From Streptomyces bottropensis ATCC 25435 (GTDB lineage: Bacteria; Actinomycetota; Actinomycetes; Streptomycetales; Streptomycetaceae): DNA of 64,000 nt. How positions within the stretch are numbered: the stretch's first letter is position 1; each line of letters starts with the position of its first letter. The notes beneath the pieces were generated by a model that worked only from the letters and a program-made list of their open reading frames with translations, had not been told where the DNA came from and made no database searches. The stretch spans positions 7,027,519 to 7,091,518 of the forward strand of contig NZ_KB911581.1 in the NCBI RefSeq assembly GCF_000383595.1, given 5' to 3'. A program made the position numbers and the translations under genes. Below, piece after piece: positions 1 to 8,098 of the stretch.

Positions 1-1212
1 CCGGAGCAAGCGGCCGGGAGGCCGGTCACGCCCGCGTCGGACGTGTTCGCGCTCGGCCAGGTGGCGGCGTTCGCGGCACGCGGGTCCGGCGCGTACGGCG
101 ACGGCCCCTCGCACGCCGTGCTGTACCGGATCGTCCACGAGGAGCCCGACCTGAGCGGTCTCGCCGACGAACTCCGGTTCATCGAGCGCTGTCTGGCCAA
201 GGACCCGGCCGACCGCCCCTCCCCCACCGAGGTCGTCGCCCTCTGCCAGGAGGCGTCGCCCACCCCGCTGGTGCAGTCGGGTACCTGGCTGCCGGAGGCG
301 ATCGGCGTCGACATCACGCGCCGGGTCTCGGCGTCGGCAGAGTTGCTGGCCGCGCGGAACAAGGCGGCGGCACCGACCACAGCGCCCGCGCCCGTTCCAC
401 CTACCGCCCCGGTGACCCAGCCGGACGTCCAGGCCACCGGCCACGCCGCACCGTCGGTGCACGCGGGGCCGACCGTGCACGCGGGCCCGGTCACACCGAG
501 GCCGCCCGCCCCTCAGGCCCCCGCCCCATACGTCGCCCAGCCGGTCCCGCACACAGTGCCGATGTACCACGCGCCGTACTCGCAGCCGCCGCGCACCTGG
601 CACCCGCAACCACAGGCGCGCCCGTTTCCCCTCCCGCCTCCCAAGAACACCCTGGGGAAGTGGCTGGGTATCGGCGTGGGGACTCTGTCCGCTCTGATGA
701 CGCTCGGGGGCTGCCTTGCATTCCTGAGTTCGTTCGAGGGCTCGTCGGACGACTCCACGAAAGGCTCCGGAGACAGGAACTCCGCGAACGCCAAGCCCCT
801 GCCCGATCCCAAACCGGTGTCGTACAAAGGGATCAACATCCCGCTCGACTACTACATCCGGTTCGCGGACTCGCCCCCGAAGCCGATCCACGACTACACG
901 GCATACAACAGCAGCGAAGCCGACTTCTACTATGACAACCTCAACGGAGACGAGGTGACCAGCCAGAGCAACACGATTGTTCTGCTGAACAACGCCCAAA
1001 AGGGCTCGCTGAAGACTTGCCGCGAGGAGACCCGGTACGCCGACGCTGTCTCGCTCTCCCAGCTTTCCGAGGGCACCCAGCTCTGTGTGCACAGCTCCGG
1101 CCACATCGCCCTAGTCACCTTCAGGGGCACGGCCCCGGAGAACGACCCCAGTGACTACGTCTCCGTGGACATCACGATCTGGCGCAACGCGGAGGAGCCG
1201 ACTGACAGCTGA
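1..1212 (+). CDS. Ser/Thr protein kinase, C-terminal part (5' truncated by window edge)
   Basis: The reading frame is open from base 1. It begins in the kinase C-lobe: a PEQ triplet equivalent to the APE motif, then SDVFALG (subdomain IX), and RCLAKDPADRPSP (subdomain XI Arg). A long Pro/Ala/His-rich juxtamembrane linker follows, then one membrane segment (about GIGVGTLSALMTLGGCLAFL) and an extracellular domain of about 150 residues with two Cys. This is the layout of actinobacterial PknB-like transmembrane kinases, in which the outer domain senses a ligand and the cytoplasmic kinase phosphorylates substrates. The catalytic loop and N-lobe lie outside the window, so activity cannot be judged. 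The gene converges on the pirin gene with only 6 bp between them. Confidence 0.88.
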   Translation, partial: PEQAAGRPVTPASDVFALGQVAAFAARGSGAYGDGPSHAVLYRIVHEEPDLSGLADELRFIERCLAKDPADRPSPTEVVALCQEASPTPLVQSGTWLPEAIGVDITRRVSASAELLAARNKAAAPTTAPAPVPPTAPVTQPDVQATGHAAPSVHAGPTVHAGPVTPRPPAPQAPAPYVAQPVPHTVPMYHAPYSQPPRTWHPQPQARPFPLPPPKNTLGKWLGIGVGTLSALMTLGGCLAFLSSFEGSSDDSTKGSGDRNSANAKPLPDPKPVSYKGINIPLDYYIRFADSPPKPIHDYTAYNSSEADFYYDNLNGDEVTSQSNTIVLLNNAQKGSLKTCREETRYADAVSLSQLSEGTQLCVHSSGHIALVTFRGTAPENDPSDYVSVDITIWRNAEEPTDS

Positions 1213-1218
1213 CCGCCC

Positions 1219-1878
1219 TCACTCCCCAAGCTCCCACACCAGTACCTCGGCCGGGGTGGAGACGGCGACCAGCTCCAGCCCCTTCTCCCCCTCGGCCCGC
1301 ACCGAGTCCCCGGACTCCAGCCGGTGCGGCCCCAGCCCCACCACACCCCGTACGACGTGCACGTACGCCCGTGCCACGTCGGGTACCTCGGCCCGCTCCC
1401 CCGCCGTCCCGAGCCGCCGGACGTGCAGCATCGCGCCAGCCTCGGGGACGGCGTACGGGGTGGAGTCGGCGATGCCGCGGACGATCTCGTACGCGGGATC
1501 GCCGCCGGGGTCCAGGGGGGCCAGCCACATCTGTACGAAGGTGAGGGGCACCGGGCCGTCGTTGCGCTCGACGTGCCGCACCCCGCCCGCCGAGCTGAGC
1601 CGCTGGACGTCACCGGGGCGGACGACCGTCTCGTGGCCGGTGGTGTCACGGTGGGTCAGCTCGCCCTCGACGACCCAGGTGACGATCTCGGTGTGACTGT
1701 GCGGATGCTCGTCGAACCCGGCACCGGGAGCGAGCCGCTCCTCGTTGCAGGCGATCACCGCACCGAAGCGGAGGTTGTCGGGGTCGTAGTGCGCGCCGAA
1801 GGAGAAGGCGTGCAGCGAGGCGATCCCGGCCTCCGGGTCTCCCCCGGGGTAGCGCGCGCCGGCGCGCCGCAACTCCAT
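1219..1878 (-). CDS. Pirin family protein (bicupin)
   Basis: 219 residues. The N-terminal cupin has the pirin metal-site pattern: His58 and His60 in EHPHSHTE, and His102 and Glu104 in GVRHVERN, matching the Fe ligands of pirins and the YhhW-type quercetinase. The second cupin (about 120-219) is present but lacks such a set, as in the family. Pirins act as Fe-dependent dioxygenases or as redox-linked transcription cofactors; which applies here cannot be told. The ATG at 1878 is chosen because it begins the conserved MELRRA sequence; a GTG one codon upstream is possible, and the longer open frame upstream is not conserved-looking. Likely monocistronic. Confidence 0.88.
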   Translation of the reverse strand: MELRRAGARYPGGDPEAGIASLHAFSFGAHYDPDNLRFGAVIACNEERLAPGAGFDEHPHSHTEIVTWVVEGELTHRDTTGHETVVRPGDVQRLSSAGGVRHVERNDGPVPLTFVQMWLAPLDPGGDPAYEIVRGIADSTPYAVPEAGAMLHVRRLGTAGERAEVPDVARAYVHVVRGVVGLGPHRLESGDSVRAEGEKGLELVAVSTPAEVLVWELGE

Positions 1879-2016
1879 CACGGACTCACGGTATCCCTCC
1901 GACCGCCCACCTCGGTCCTCGGCTTCGTATCCGGGTCTACCGCCCCCGACCCACGCCCCCTCCGGCGCACGGCACATCCCGCCCCGGCCGACGTACACGC
2001 TCCCGGCCGCCACCAC

Positions 2017-2092
2017 CCAGCCCGTCCGGCGTTTGAGGACGAGGTCGCAGGCCGACGGCGGGGGTCCGGGGGCGGCAGCCCCTGGCGCACGC
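2017..2092 (+). repeat. Dispersed Streptomyces intergenic repeat (CCCGTCCGGCGTTTGAGGAC type)
   Basis: Between pirin and fasR sits a segment reading AGCCCGTCCGGCGTTTGAGG, then GACGAGG, then GGGGGTCCGGGGGCGGCAGCCCC with a GC hairpin at its end. I recognise this as a family scattered many times between genes in Streptomyces chromosomes. It lies upstream of fasR, so it could affect the leader of that gene or the end of an upstream transcript. Function unknown. Confidence 0.7.
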
Positions 2093-2167
2093 ACCCCCGG
2101 GCACACTCGCACCCCCGGCCCACACCCTCCGGCACAAGCAAGCGCAGCGATAAGGCAGTCTTGTCCC

Positions 2168-3370
2168 GTGCCCGAACCCGAAACCAGCAGGCCCGCATCC
2201 ACCCCGCCCGTCCACGCGCACGTCGCGACCCTGAGGCGGCTGGAGAAGTCGTCCGGAAGTCTCGCCGCGCAGGCCATCGCGCGGATGGACGAAACGCTGC
2301 CCTGGTACCGGGCGATGCCGCCCGAGAACCGGTCGTGGATCGGGCTGGTCGCCCAGGCCGGTATCGCCGCGTTCACGGAGTGGTTCCGGCATCCGGACGC
2401 CCCGCAGGCCATCTCGACGGACGTGTTCGGGACCGCGCCGCGTGAACTGACCCGGGCGATCACGCTCCGGCAGACCGTGGAGATGGTGCGCACGACCATC
2501 GAGGTCATGGAGTCCGCCATCGACGAGGTGGCCGCGCCCGGCGACGAGAGCGTGCTCCGCGAGGCGCTGCTCGTCTACGCGCGCGAGATCGCGTTCGCGA
2601 CCGCGCAGGTGTACGCCCAGGCCGCCGAGGCACGCGGCGCCTGGGACGCCCGCCTGGAGTCACTGGTCGTGAACGCGGTGCTCAGCGGTGAGGCCGACGA
2701 GGGCGCGGTGAGCCGGGCGGCCGCGCTCGGCTGGAACTCCCCCGACCATGTCTGCGTGGTCCTCGGCACCGCCCCGGACGGCGACAGCGAGCTGACCGTG
2801 GAGGCCATCCGGCGCGCGGCCCGGCACGCGAAGCTGCAGGTGCTGACCGGTGTGCTGGGCGACCGGCTGGTGGTGATCGCCGGCGGCGACAACAACCCGT
2901 TGCAGGTCGCGAAGTCGCTGATCGGGCCGTACGCGGCCGGGCCGGTGGTGGCCGGGCCGATCGTTCCCGACCTGCTGGCCGCGACCCGGTCCGCGCAGGC
3001 GGCGGCCGCCGGACTCAAGGCGTGTACGGCGTGGCAGGACGCGCCCCGCCCCGTTCTGGCGGACGATCTGCTTCCGGAGCGCGCGATCGCGGGGGACCCC
3101 AGTGCGCGCGAGCAACTGGTGGAGGAGATCTACAGACCGCTGGAGGAGGCCGGCTCCGCTCTCCTGGAGACGCTCAGTGTCTATCTCGAACAAGCCTCAA
3201 GTCTTGAGGGCGCGGCCCGCATGCTGTTCGTCCATCCCAACACCGTGCGCTACCGGCTCCGACGTGTGACTGACGTCACCGGCTGGTCACCCTCGGATGT
3301 ACGCTCGGCCTTCACCTTGCGGATCGCGCTGATCCTGGGGCGTCTGGTCGATGGGGAACCCCAGCTCTAG
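2168..3370 (+). CDS. fasR: FasR, PucR-type transcriptional activator of fatty-acid synthase genes
   Basis: 400 residues from the GTG at 2168. The last about 60 residues carry a PucR/CdaR-type HTH (ARMLFVHPNTVRYRLRRV), and the middle resembles the GGDEF-like domain of this class. Its position directly in front of fabD matches FasR of S. coelicolor (SCO2386), shown to bind the fabD promoter and activate fabD-fabH-acpP-fabF. The start chosen gives MPEPETS; the open frame further upstream runs through the intergenic repeat and is unlikely to be translated. A perfect inverted repeat begins at the last base of its stop codon, in the 90 bp before fabD. Confidence 0.93.
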   Translation: MPEPETSRPASTPPVHAHVATLRRLEKSSGSLAAQAIARMDETLPWYRAMPPENRSWIGLVAQAGIAAFTEWFRHPDAPQAISTDVFGTAPRELTRAITLRQTVEMVRTTIEVMESAIDEVAAPGDESVLREALLVYAREIAFATAQVYAQAAEARGAWDARLESLVVNAVLSGEADEGAVSRAAALGWNSPDHVCVVLGTAPDGDSELTVEAIRRAARHAKLQVLTGVLGDRLVVIAGGDNNPLQVAKSLIGPYAAGPVVAGPIVPDLLAATRSAQAAAAGLKACTAWQDAPRPVLADDLLPERAIAGDPSAREQLVEEIYRPLEEAGSALLETLSVYLEQASSLEGAARMLFVHPNTVRYRLRRVTDVTGWSPSDVRSAFTLRIALILGRLVDGEPQL

Positions 3371-3396
3371 GGTTTTGTCGAGGTGCTACAAAACCC
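3370..3396. promoter_or_regulatory. Candidate FasR operator upstream of fabD
   Basis: GGGTTTTGT and ACAAAACCC form perfect 9-bp arms around a 9-base loop, about 65 bp upstream of the fabD start. FasR is known to bind upstream of fabD in S. coelicolor, and this is the only strong dyad in the gap. It could also form an RNA hairpin ending fasR transcripts, but no T-run follows. Confidence 0.6.
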
Positions 3397-3459
3397 CTAC
3401 GTGTTCTTCGTCCCTGTCCCCACGGGCGGCCCGAGCCGTCCTCAAGAGAGAGTGTGAGA

Positions 3460-4389
3460 GTGCTCGTACTCGTCGCTCCCGGCCAGGGCGCCCAGACGCC
3501 CGGCTTCCTGACTCCTTGGCTCGACCTCCCCGGTGCCGCCGACCGCCTCGCCACATGGTCGGACGCCATCGGGCTGGACCTCGTCCACTACGGCACCGAG
3601 GCCGACGCCGACGCGATCCGCGACACCTCCGTGGCCCAGCCGCTGCTCGTGGCGGCCGGTGGACTGTCCGCCCTCGCCCTCGGGAAATCCATCCTCGGGG
3701 ACGTGAACCCCGGTGCGGTCGCCGGGCACAGCGTCGGCGAGATCACCGCGGCCGTGTTCGCCGGTGTCCTCGACGAAACGTCCGCGCTGACCCTCGTACG
3801 CAAGCGGGGCCTGGCCATGGCCGAGGCCGCCGCGATCACCGAGACCGGCATGTCCGCGCTGCTCGGCGGCGACCCCGAGGTGACGATCCCGCACCTGGAG
3901 AAGCTGGGGCTGACCCCGGCGAACGTGAACGGCGCGGGCCAGATCGTGGCCGCCGGCACCCTGGAGCAGCTGGCCGCCCTGGAGGCGGACAAGCCCGAGG
4001 GCGTCCGCCGTGTGGTCGCCCTCAAGGTCGCCGGCGCCTTCCACACGCACCACATGGCTCCCGCCGTGGACACCCTCGCCAAGGCCGCCGAGGAGCTGTC
4101 GCCCAAGGACCCCACGGTCACCTATGTCTCGAACAAGGACGGGCAGGCCGTCGCCACCGGCGCCGAGGTGCTCTCCCGTCTCGTCGGTCAGGTCGCCAAC
4201 CCGGTCCGCTGGGACCTGTGCATGGAGACCTTCAAGGAGCTGGGCGTGACCGCGATCGTCGAGGTGTGCCCCGGCGGCACGCTCACCGGTCTCGCCAAGC
4301 GCGCCCTGCCGGGCGTGGCCACGGTCGCGCTCAAGACACCCGACGACCTCGACGCCGCTCGCGCGCTCATCGCCGAGCACCAGAATTAG
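3460..4389 (+). CDS. fabD: Malonyl-CoA:ACP transacylase FabD
   Basis: 309 residues. FabD moves malonyl groups from CoA to the ACP Ser, supplying extender units to the type II fatty-acid synthase and, in Streptomyces, often to polyketide synthases as well. It has the GQGAQ motif at the N-terminus, the nucleophile Ser91 in GHSVGE, and a likely catalytic His195 in GAFHTHHM. The GTG at 3460 is preferred over the GTG at 3454, because the purine-rich AAGAGAGAG stretch is then at proper distance and the product begins MLVLVAPGQ as in S. coelicolor FabD. First gene of the fab operon; fabH follows after 13 bp. Confidence 0.96.
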   Translation: MLVLVAPGQGAQTPGFLTPWLDLPGAADRLATWSDAIGLDLVHYGTEADADAIRDTSVAQPLLVAAGGLSALALGKSILGDVNPGAVAGHSVGEITAAVFAGVLDETSALTLVRKRGLAMAEAAAITETGMSALLGGDPEVTIPHLEKLGLTPANVNGAGQIVAAGTLEQLAALEADKPEGVRRVVALKVAGAFHTHHMAPAVDTLAKAAEELSPKDPTVTYVSNKDGQAVATGAEVLSRLVGQVANPVRWDLCMETFKELGVTAIVEVCPGGTLTGLAKRALPGVATVALKTPDDLDAARALIAEHQN

Positions 4390-4402
4390 GAGCCCTGGAC
4401 CT

Positions 4403-5434
4403 ATGTCGAAGATCAGGCCGAGCAAGGGCGCCCCGTACGCACGCATCCTCGGCGTGGGCGGCTACCGCCCGGTCCGGGTGGTGCCCAACGACGTGATCCT
4501 GGAGAAGATCGACTCGTCCGACGAGTGGATCCGCTCCCGCTCCGGCATCGAGACCCGGCACTGGGCGAACGACGAGGAGACCGTCGCCGCCATGTCGGTC
4601 GAGGCGTCCGGCAAGGCCATCGCCGACGCCGGGATCACCGCCGAGCAGATCGGCGCGGTCGTCGTCTCGACCGTCTCCCACTTCAGCCAGACCCCGGCCG
4701 TCGCCACCGAGATCGCCGACAAGCTCGGCACGGACAAGGCCGCCGCCTTCGACATCTCGGCCGGCTGCGCGGGGTTCGGCTACGGCCTCACCCTCGCCAA
4801 GGGCATGGTCGTCGAGGGCTCCGCGGAGTACGTCCTCGTCATCGGGGTCGAGCGGCTGTCCGACCTCACCGACCTGGAGGACCGGGCCACGGCCTTCCTC
4901 TTCGGTGACGGTGCCGGCGCGGTCGTCGTCGGCCCCTCCCAGGAGCCGCACATCGGCCCGACGGTCTGGGGCTCCGAGGGCGACAAGTCCCAGACGATCA
5001 AGCAGACGATCCCGTGGAACGAGTACCGGGTCGGCGACCTGGAGAAGCTCCCGCTCGACAGCGAGGGCAACGTCAAGTTCCCCGCGATCACGCAGGAGGG
5101 CCAGGCGGTGTTCCGCTGGGCCGTGTTCGAGATGGCGAAGGTCGCGCAGCAGGCACTGGACGCGGCCGGGATCACCTCGGACGACCTGGACGTCTTCATT
5201 CCCCACCAGGCCAACGAGCGGATCATCGACTCGATGGTGAAGACACTCAAGCTGCCGGAGCACGTCACGGTCGCGCGTGACGTGCGCACCACCGGCAACA
5301 CCTCGGCCGCCTCGATCCCGCTCGCGATGGAGCGGCTCCTGGCGACCGGTGAGGCCAAGAGCGGCGACACCGCGCTCGTCATCGGCTTCGGGGCGGGTCT
5401 CGTGTACGCAGCGACGGTCGTTACCCTCCCCTAG
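4403..5434 (+). CDS. fabH: 3-oxoacyl-ACP synthase III FabH
   Basis: 343 residues. FabH starts fatty-acid synthesis by condensing an acyl-CoA primer with malonyl-ACP; in Streptomyces it favours branched primers, giving iso and anteiso fatty acids. The thiolase-fold triad is intact: Cys122 (SAGCAGFGYG), His268 (PHQANERI) and Asn299 (TTGNTSAAS). An AGGAG-like site sits before the ATG. Second gene of the fab operon, with acpP about 100 bp downstream. Confidence 0.97.
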   Translation: MSKIRPSKGAPYARILGVGGYRPVRVVPNDVILEKIDSSDEWIRSRSGIETRHWANDEETVAAMSVEASGKAIADAGITAEQIGAVVVSTVSHFSQTPAVATEIADKLGTDKAAAFDISAGCAGFGYGLTLAKGMVVEGSAEYVLVIGVERLSDLTDLEDRATAFLFGDGAGAVVVGPSQEPHIGPTVWGSEGDKSQTIKQTIPWNEYRVGDLEKLPLDSEGNVKFPAITQEGQAVFRWAVFEMAKVAQQALDAAGITSDDLDVFIPHQANERIIDSMVKTLKLPEHVTVARDVRTTGNTSAASIPLAMERLLATGEAKSGDTALVIGFGAGLVYAATVVTLP

Positions 5435-5537
5435 GCACCGCTGCCGGATCTTCGGGTCCGGCGCGGGAAACACGCACAACCTGCCGCTGACGCGGCGGGC
5501 CGCCCACCCTCTGGAAAACAACGAAGGAGCGCCCGAC

Positions 5538-5786
5538 ATGGCCGCCACCAAGGAAGAGATCGTCGCCGGTCTCGCCGACATCGTGAACGAGATCGCCGGC
5601 ATCCCGGTCGAGGACGTCCAGCTGGACAAGTCCTTCACCGACGACCTGGACGTCGACTCCCTGTCCATGGTCGAGGTCGTCGTCGCCGCCGAAGAGCGCT
5701 TCGACGTCAAGATCCCGGACGACGACGTCAAGAACCTCAAGACGGTCGGTGACGCGACCGACTACATCCTCAAGCACCAGGCCTGA
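5538..5786 (+). CDS. acpP: Acyl carrier protein AcpP
   Basis: 82 residues, acidic, all helical in pattern. Ser41 in the DVDSLSM motif is the 4'-phosphopantetheine attachment site. It carries the growing acyl chain between FabD, FabH, FabF and the reductases. The ribosome site GAAGGAG lies 9 bases before the ATG. The 103-bp gap from fabH leaves room for an internal promoter or leader, in keeping with the need for far more ACP than enzyme. Confidence 0.97.
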   Translation: MAATKEEIVAGLADIVNEIAGIPVEDVQLDKSFTDDLDVDSLSMVEVVVAAEERFDVKIPDDDVKNLKTVGDATDYILKHQA

Positions 5787-5883
5787 TCCGCGGATCGGGT
5801 CGGACCGGTCCCTGACCGGCCCGTTTGCCCCGCCACCCGGCGGTGGCGCCGCTGAATCCTCGTAACCGTTGGAGAAAATTCCC

Positions 5884-7155
5884 GTGAGCTCGACCAATCG
5901 CACCGTGGTCGTCACCGGTATCGGCGCAACCACACCGCTGGGTGGCGACGCGACTTCCACCTGGGAGGGTCTGGTCGCCGGCAAGTCCGGCGTCGGTCCC
6001 CTGGAGCAGGAGTGGGCCGCCGACCAGGCGGTCCGCATCGCCGCACAGATCGCCGTGGAACCGACCGAGGTCATCCCCCGGCCGCAGGCCCGCCGTCTGG
6101 ACCGCTCGGCGCAGTTCGCGCTGATCGCGGCCAAGGAGGCGTGGGCCGACGCCGGTTACACGGAGACCTCGGCCGACGACGGCACCGTCGACGCGGACCG
6201 TGTCGGCGCGGTCATCGCCTCCGGTATCGGCGGAGTGACGACGCTGCTCGACCAGTACGACGTGCTGAAGGAGAAGGGCGTACGCCGCGTCTCCCCGCAC
6301 ACCGTGCCCATGCTGATGCCCAACGGCCCGTCCGCCAACGTCGGTCTGTACGTCGGCGCGCGCGCCGGTGTGCACACCCCGGTCTCCGCCTGCGCGTCGG
6401 GCGCCGAGGCCATCGGCTACGCCATCGAGATGATCCGCACCGGCCGCGCCGACGTCGTGGTCGCCGGTGGCACCGAGGCGGCCATCCACCCGCTGCCGAT
6501 CGCCGCGTTCGGCAACATGATGGCGATGTCCAAGAACAACGAGGACCCGCAGGGCGCCTCCCGTCCGTACGACACCGGCCGTGACGGCTTCGTCCTCGGC
6601 GAGGGTGCCGGTGTCGTCGTCCTGGAGTCGGCCGAGCACGCGGCGGCGCGGGGTGCCCGGGTCTACGCCGAGGCCGTGGGCCAGGGCATCTCCGCCGACG
6701 GCCACGACATCGTGCAGCCGGAGCCGGAGGGGCGGGGCATCGCCCAGGCCCTGAAGCACCTGCTGGAGAACACCGACCTGGACCCGGCGGAGATCGTGCA
6801 CGTCAACGCGCACGGCACGTCGACGCCGGCCGGTGACATCGCCGAACTGAAGGCGCTGCGCAAGGTGTTCGGTGACGACACCGACCACTTCGCGGTGTCC
6901 GCGACGAAGTCCATGACCGGGCATCTGCTCGGTGGCGCCGGTGGTGTGGAGACGGTGGCGACGGTGCTCGCGCTGTACCACCGGGTGGCTCCGCCGACGA
7001 TCAACGTGAACGACCTGGACCCCGAGGCCGAGGCCAACGCGGACATCGTCCGCGGGGAGGCTCGGAAGCTGCCGGTCGAGGGCCGTATCGCCGCGCTCAA
7101 CGACTCGTTCGGGTTCGGTGGGCACAACGTGGTGCTGGCGTTCCGGACGATCTGA
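5884..7155 (+). CDS. fabF: 3-oxoacyl-ACP synthase II FabF
   Basis: 423 residues from the GTG at 5884, which has GGAG 9 bases upstream; the TTG at 5869 would overlap that site. Elongating condensing enzyme of type II fatty-acid synthesis, adding two carbons from malonyl-ACP. The Cys-His-His set is visible: Cys170 (VSACASGAEA), His310 (VNAHGTSTP), Lys342 and His347 (TKSMTGHLLGGAGG). Last gene of the operon, followed within 20 bp by a strong hairpin. Confidence 0.97.
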   Translation: MSSTNRTVVVTGIGATTPLGGDATSTWEGLVAGKSGVGPLEQEWAADQAVRIAAQIAVEPTEVIPRPQARRLDRSAQFALIAAKEAWADAGYTETSADDGTVDADRVGAVIASGIGGVTTLLDQYDVLKEKGVRRVSPHTVPMLMPNGPSANVGLYVGARAGVHTPVSACASGAEAIGYAIEMIRTGRADVVVAGGTEAAIHPLPIAAFGNMMAMSKNNEDPQGASRPYDTGRDGFVLGEGAGVVVLESAEHAAARGARVYAEAVGQGISADGHDIVQPEPEGRGIAQALKHLLENTDLDPAEIVHVNAHGTSTPAGDIAELKALRKVFGDDTDHFAVSATKSMTGHLLGGAGGVETVATVLALYHRVAPPTINVNDLDPEAEANADIVRGEARKLPVEGRIAALNDSFGFGGHNVVLAFRTI

Positions 7156-7172
7156 TTCGTTCCCCACGCGCG

Positions 7173-7207
7173 TGTGGCCCGGGTCCCTTTCAGGGATTCG
7201 GGCCACA
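7173..7207. terminator. Terminator after fabF
   Basis: TGTGGCCCG pairs perfectly with CGGGCCACA, and a nested TCCCT/AGGGA stem lies within the loop. It sits 17 bp past the fabF stop and before the convergent DUF3145 gene, so it may stop both. Confidence 0.75.
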
Positions 7208-7210
7208 TCT

Positions 7211-7246
7211 GTGTGTGCGTCGAAGGATGTGTGTGCGTCGAAGGAT
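7211..7246 (+). repeat. Perfect 18-bp tandem duplication
   Basis: The unit gtgtgtgcgtcgaaggat occurs exactly twice in a row, just after the fabF terminator and before the 3' end of the DUF3145 gene. It looks like a recent slippage or duplication event in non-coding DNA. Confidence 0.9.
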
Positions 7247-7260
7247 CGGGAACCGGGGGG

Positions 7261-7755
7261 TCAGACCACCTGGTGCAGCCACCGCACCGGGGCGCCCTCT
7301 CCCGCGTACCGGAAGGGCTCCAGTTCGTCGTCCCAGGGCTTGCCGAGGAGCTTGGCGATCTCGGCCTCCAGGTCGGTCTCGCCGCGCTGGGAGCGGGTCA
7401 GGGCGGCCCTCAGGCGGTCCTCGGGGATGAGGATGTCGCCGTGGATACCGGTGACGGCGTGGAAGATGCCGAGGTCGGGGGTGCAGCTGTAGCGCTCGCC
7501 CTCGGCGGTGGCGCAGGGCTCGGCGGTGACCTCGAAGCGCAGGAGGTGCCAGCCGCGCAGCGCGGAGGCGAGTGTGGAGGCGGTGCCGGCCTGGCCCTGC
7601 CAGGAGAACTCGGAGCGCCAGGTGCCCGGCGCGGCCGGCTGCCGGATCCAGTCGAGGTTCACACGGGCCCCGAGAACGCCCGCGACGGCCCACTCGACGT
7701 GCGGGCACAGCGCACGCGGCGCGGAGTGCACGTACAGGACTCCACGTGTCGTCAC
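7261..7755 (-). CDS. DUF3145 domain-containing protein
   Basis: 164 residues from a GTG at 7755, giving MTTRGVLYVHSAPRALCPHVEWA, the typical opening of this actinobacterial family. No catalytic motif or membrane segment is visible. The gene regularly lies next to the fab operon in Streptomyces, which is the only hint of function. Cys17 and several Trp residues seem conserved in the family, but I cannot assign a reaction. It converges on fabF. Confidence 0.9.
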   Translation of the reverse strand: MTTRGVLYVHSAPRALCPHVEWAVAGVLGARVNLDWIRQPAAPGTWRSEFSWQGQAGTASTLASALRGWHLLRFEVTAEPCATAEGERYSCTPDLGIFHAVTGIHGDILIPEDRLRAALTRSQRGETDLEAEIAKLLGKPWDDELEPFRYAGEGAPVRWLHQVV

Positions 7756-8098
7756 CGGGGCCTCCACAGAGCAGGACGGTTCGCTTTTCGACGGATCGGC
7801 GGTGGCAGGGCGGCCACGTGGCGAGGCTACCGTGCGGCGGGGCAAGGAGTGTGACGTACCGTCGGAGCAGGCGCCAGGATGCGGCGCTGTTTCACCCGGC
7901 GGGACGCGTGCCGGACTCCCGGCCGGGGGTCCGGGGGTTGTCCCCCGGGAAGACACAGCCACCCGAGGGGACGCCTGTACGGAGGGAACAGTTGCGCCTT
8001 CCGTCGCAGTGAATCCCCCGCTCTGCCTTTCCGGGAACTCCCGGGCGTTGTCATGGGTGGGAGCTTGCACGTGCGGGACCGACCGAGGGGACCAGGGG
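7756..8098. other. 343-bp divergent intergenic region
   Basis: The region between the DUF3145 gene and the SGNH lipoprotein gene must hold both promoters. The only structure I see is the GC hairpin at 7931-7948. Open frames crossing it have no convincing starts and are read as noise. Confidence 0.6.
7931..7948. repeat. GC hairpin
   Basis: CCGGGGG-TTGT-CCCCCGG, a perfect 7-bp stem with a four-base loop, within a GGGGGTCCGGGGG context that resembles the tail of the dispersed repeat at 2017-2092. Possibly a degenerate copy of the same family. Confidence 0.55.

Noticed and set aside
2033..2167. Longer FasR start at 2033
   Set aside because: The added 45 residues would be encoded by the dispersed intergenic repeat, and S. 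coelicolor FasR starts at the equivalent of 2168.
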